This document shows, piece after piece, positions 63,050 through 64,000 of a stretch of DNA of 64,000 nucleotides (positions are counted from its first letter, which is position 1; each line of letters begins with the position of its first letter). A program made the position numbers and the translations under genes. This DNA comes from Paramecium sonneborni. Its lineage: Eukaryota; Ciliophora; Oligohymenophorea; Peniculida; Parameciidae. The stretch lies in contig CAJJDN010000089.1 of NCBI GenBank assembly GCA_905182985.1, positions 1 through 64,000 of the forward strand, in the 5' to 3' direction. Under the pieces are notes generated by a model. That model was not told the origin of the DNA. It did no database searches and worked only from the letters and a program-made list of their open reading frames with translations.

Positions 63050-64000
63050 ATGACAGATGAGATGTTTTTAGGATTAACTTCAATACAATAATTTGATGCA
63101 AAGTTAAGATAATTTCATTAGAAAAGACACTCAATGAGTTAAATTAGTACAGCACATAATTCTACATTAAAAAGTCGAAAATCTACAATAGGAGATGGAA
63201 TTCCGATGGTTTCATTTTTAGATACTTTTGTTGAAAGAGTTCATTATTTAGTAACTCATTGTAATGAACCATCAGATAGAAATGAATGTGTTCGTATTGC
63301 TTTAGAATTAGGAATATCCTTTTATAAAGTATAAAGCCTTAGTTCTTAATAAGATAGAGAAGATTTCCTTATTAAATAACTATAAAATTAAGTATTTGAT
63401 TAATTAAGATCATGGAATATGAAATTAGAGTAAAGAGAACTTTAACGCAATAAAACTAAAATAGTTTAAGAAAATGAAAATAATCTCAATATTTTTAATT
63501 GGGTTGAAATTCACACTAAATTTAGAAGTTTAAAGAAGAAACTTAAATTTGCTTTGATAGAAATTCTAAATTCGAAAGAAAATAGTAAAAAGATATATTC
63601 ATCAGATAATATTACTTAGATAACATATAAAAAGCCTGATATGTAATCTATAATTGATGAATTAAATAATTTATTGCATAAAATAAAAAAGGAATCCAAA
63701 ATAAGTACAAATATTTAATGGTCTAATGAAAAAGAAAGTGAATATAAATTGAAAAGAAATTCAGCCAAACATAGATTAGGTATGTTGGTAAATAGTAATT
63801 CATTTAATACTATCGGAATGGGTGAATATATCATAACACATGATAAAGAAAAATAGGATTAATAAAGAAGAGAAGAATTATTATTTAAATATGATAATTA
63901 ATAAGCTATGACTGAAGATGAATTATTATATTTGGTAAATACAAGTAATTTATTAAATAAATGTTCAAACAAAAAGTAATTAATATTTTTAATATATTTA
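63050..64000 (+). CDS. Unknown protein, 3' end beyond the window
   Basis: ATG 63050 (MTDEMFLGLTSIQQFDAKLR); the frame is open with the ciliate code to the window end (317 codons) without a TGA. The sequence is helical and polar: RKSTIGDGIPMVSFLDTFVE, then YLVTHCNEPSDRNECVRIAL, then a coiled-coil-rich stretch (FRSLKKKLKFALIEILNSKE) and Gln/Glu-rich helices. No membrane segment or recognised domain. The true single-copy gene would start at either copy of the duplicated block. Confidence 0.7.

Larger units (their letters stand above)
60955..63521. repeat. 1,283-bp exact direct duplication around N at 62238
   Basis: Copy 1 is 60955-62237 and copy 2 is 62239-63521. Both begin CTTTTTGAAAAAGGATAAAT and end TTCACACTAAAT, with one N between. 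The block contains a complete coiled-coil gene and the 5' part of the next gene. The same signature as at the other three Ns points to an unmerged contig overlap. Confidence 0.9.

Noticed and set aside
1..64000. CRISPR arrays, tRNA or rRNA genes, transposons
   Set aside because: None seen; the organism is a ciliate and no GC-rich cloverleaf, spaced direct repeats or transposase motif was found by eye. A tRNAscan/Infernal search would be decisive.

Overview
The window is the left end of a ciliate macronuclear chromosome, almost certainly Paramecium (P. tetraurelia or a close relative). The first 66 bases are mixed CCCCAA/CCCAAA telomere repeats. The DNA is extremely AT-rich and genes are packed tightly. 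Reading frames only make sense if TAA and TAG code for glutamine and TGA is the sole stop. Coding regions are cut by very short introns (20-29 nt, starting GTA or GTG). Standard-code ORFs are therefore nearly all fragments or shadows. I re-read the genes by hand with the ciliate code, and most models close exactly in frame.

Layout. 1-4047: telomere, a B-box/coiled-coil gene on the minus strand (484-1647) and a gene-poor subtelomeric stretch. 4048-14929: one enormous minus-strand gene of about 3,610 codons for a multi-pass membrane protein. 14930-18062: gene-free. 18063-27517: a 2,460-residue NLR-like NACHT/WD40 protein followed by a second B-box-like coiled-coil protein. 27518-30525: no gene, and the site of an assembly duplication. 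30526-34176: a copine facing a GUP1/HHAT-type MBOAT acyltransferase. 34177-38317: poorly resolved small ORFs. 38318-45157: a giant Cys-rich surface receptor with a multi-pass C-terminus. 45325-53390: a compact run of small genes: an ARF-family GTPase, an unknown protein, coiled-coil proteins, the diphthamide enzyme DPH5, a dual-specificity phosphatase, a type I membrane beta-propeller protein and a Q-rich protein. 54688-58741: a 1,121-residue unknown protein and a 134-residue membrane protein. 59331-60711: ALG1 mannosyltransferase. 61003-64000: a divergent pair, the second gene running off the window.

Four single Ns (29227, 43654, 53902, 62238) each separate two identical direct copies of 1,115, 1,277, 1,149 and 1,283 bp. 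They look like contig overlaps that the assembler joined with one N instead of merging, so the real chromosome is probably about 4.8 kb shorter here and the duplicated genes are single-copy.

Functionally the window mixes housekeeping genes (DPH5 for translation elongation factor 2; ALG1 for N-glycan precursor; ARF and copine for membrane traffic; MBOAT for lipid or protein acylation) with lineage-expanded ciliate families: NACHT/WD40, B-box-like, and Cys-rich or giant membrane receptors. There is no operon logic. Neighbours are often convergent with 11-65 bp between stops, or divergent with as little as 36 bp between starts. The most notable items are the 3,610-residue membrane protein, the NLR-like protein, an ARF protein lacking its catalytic glutamine, and the near-absence of introns whose length is a multiple of three.
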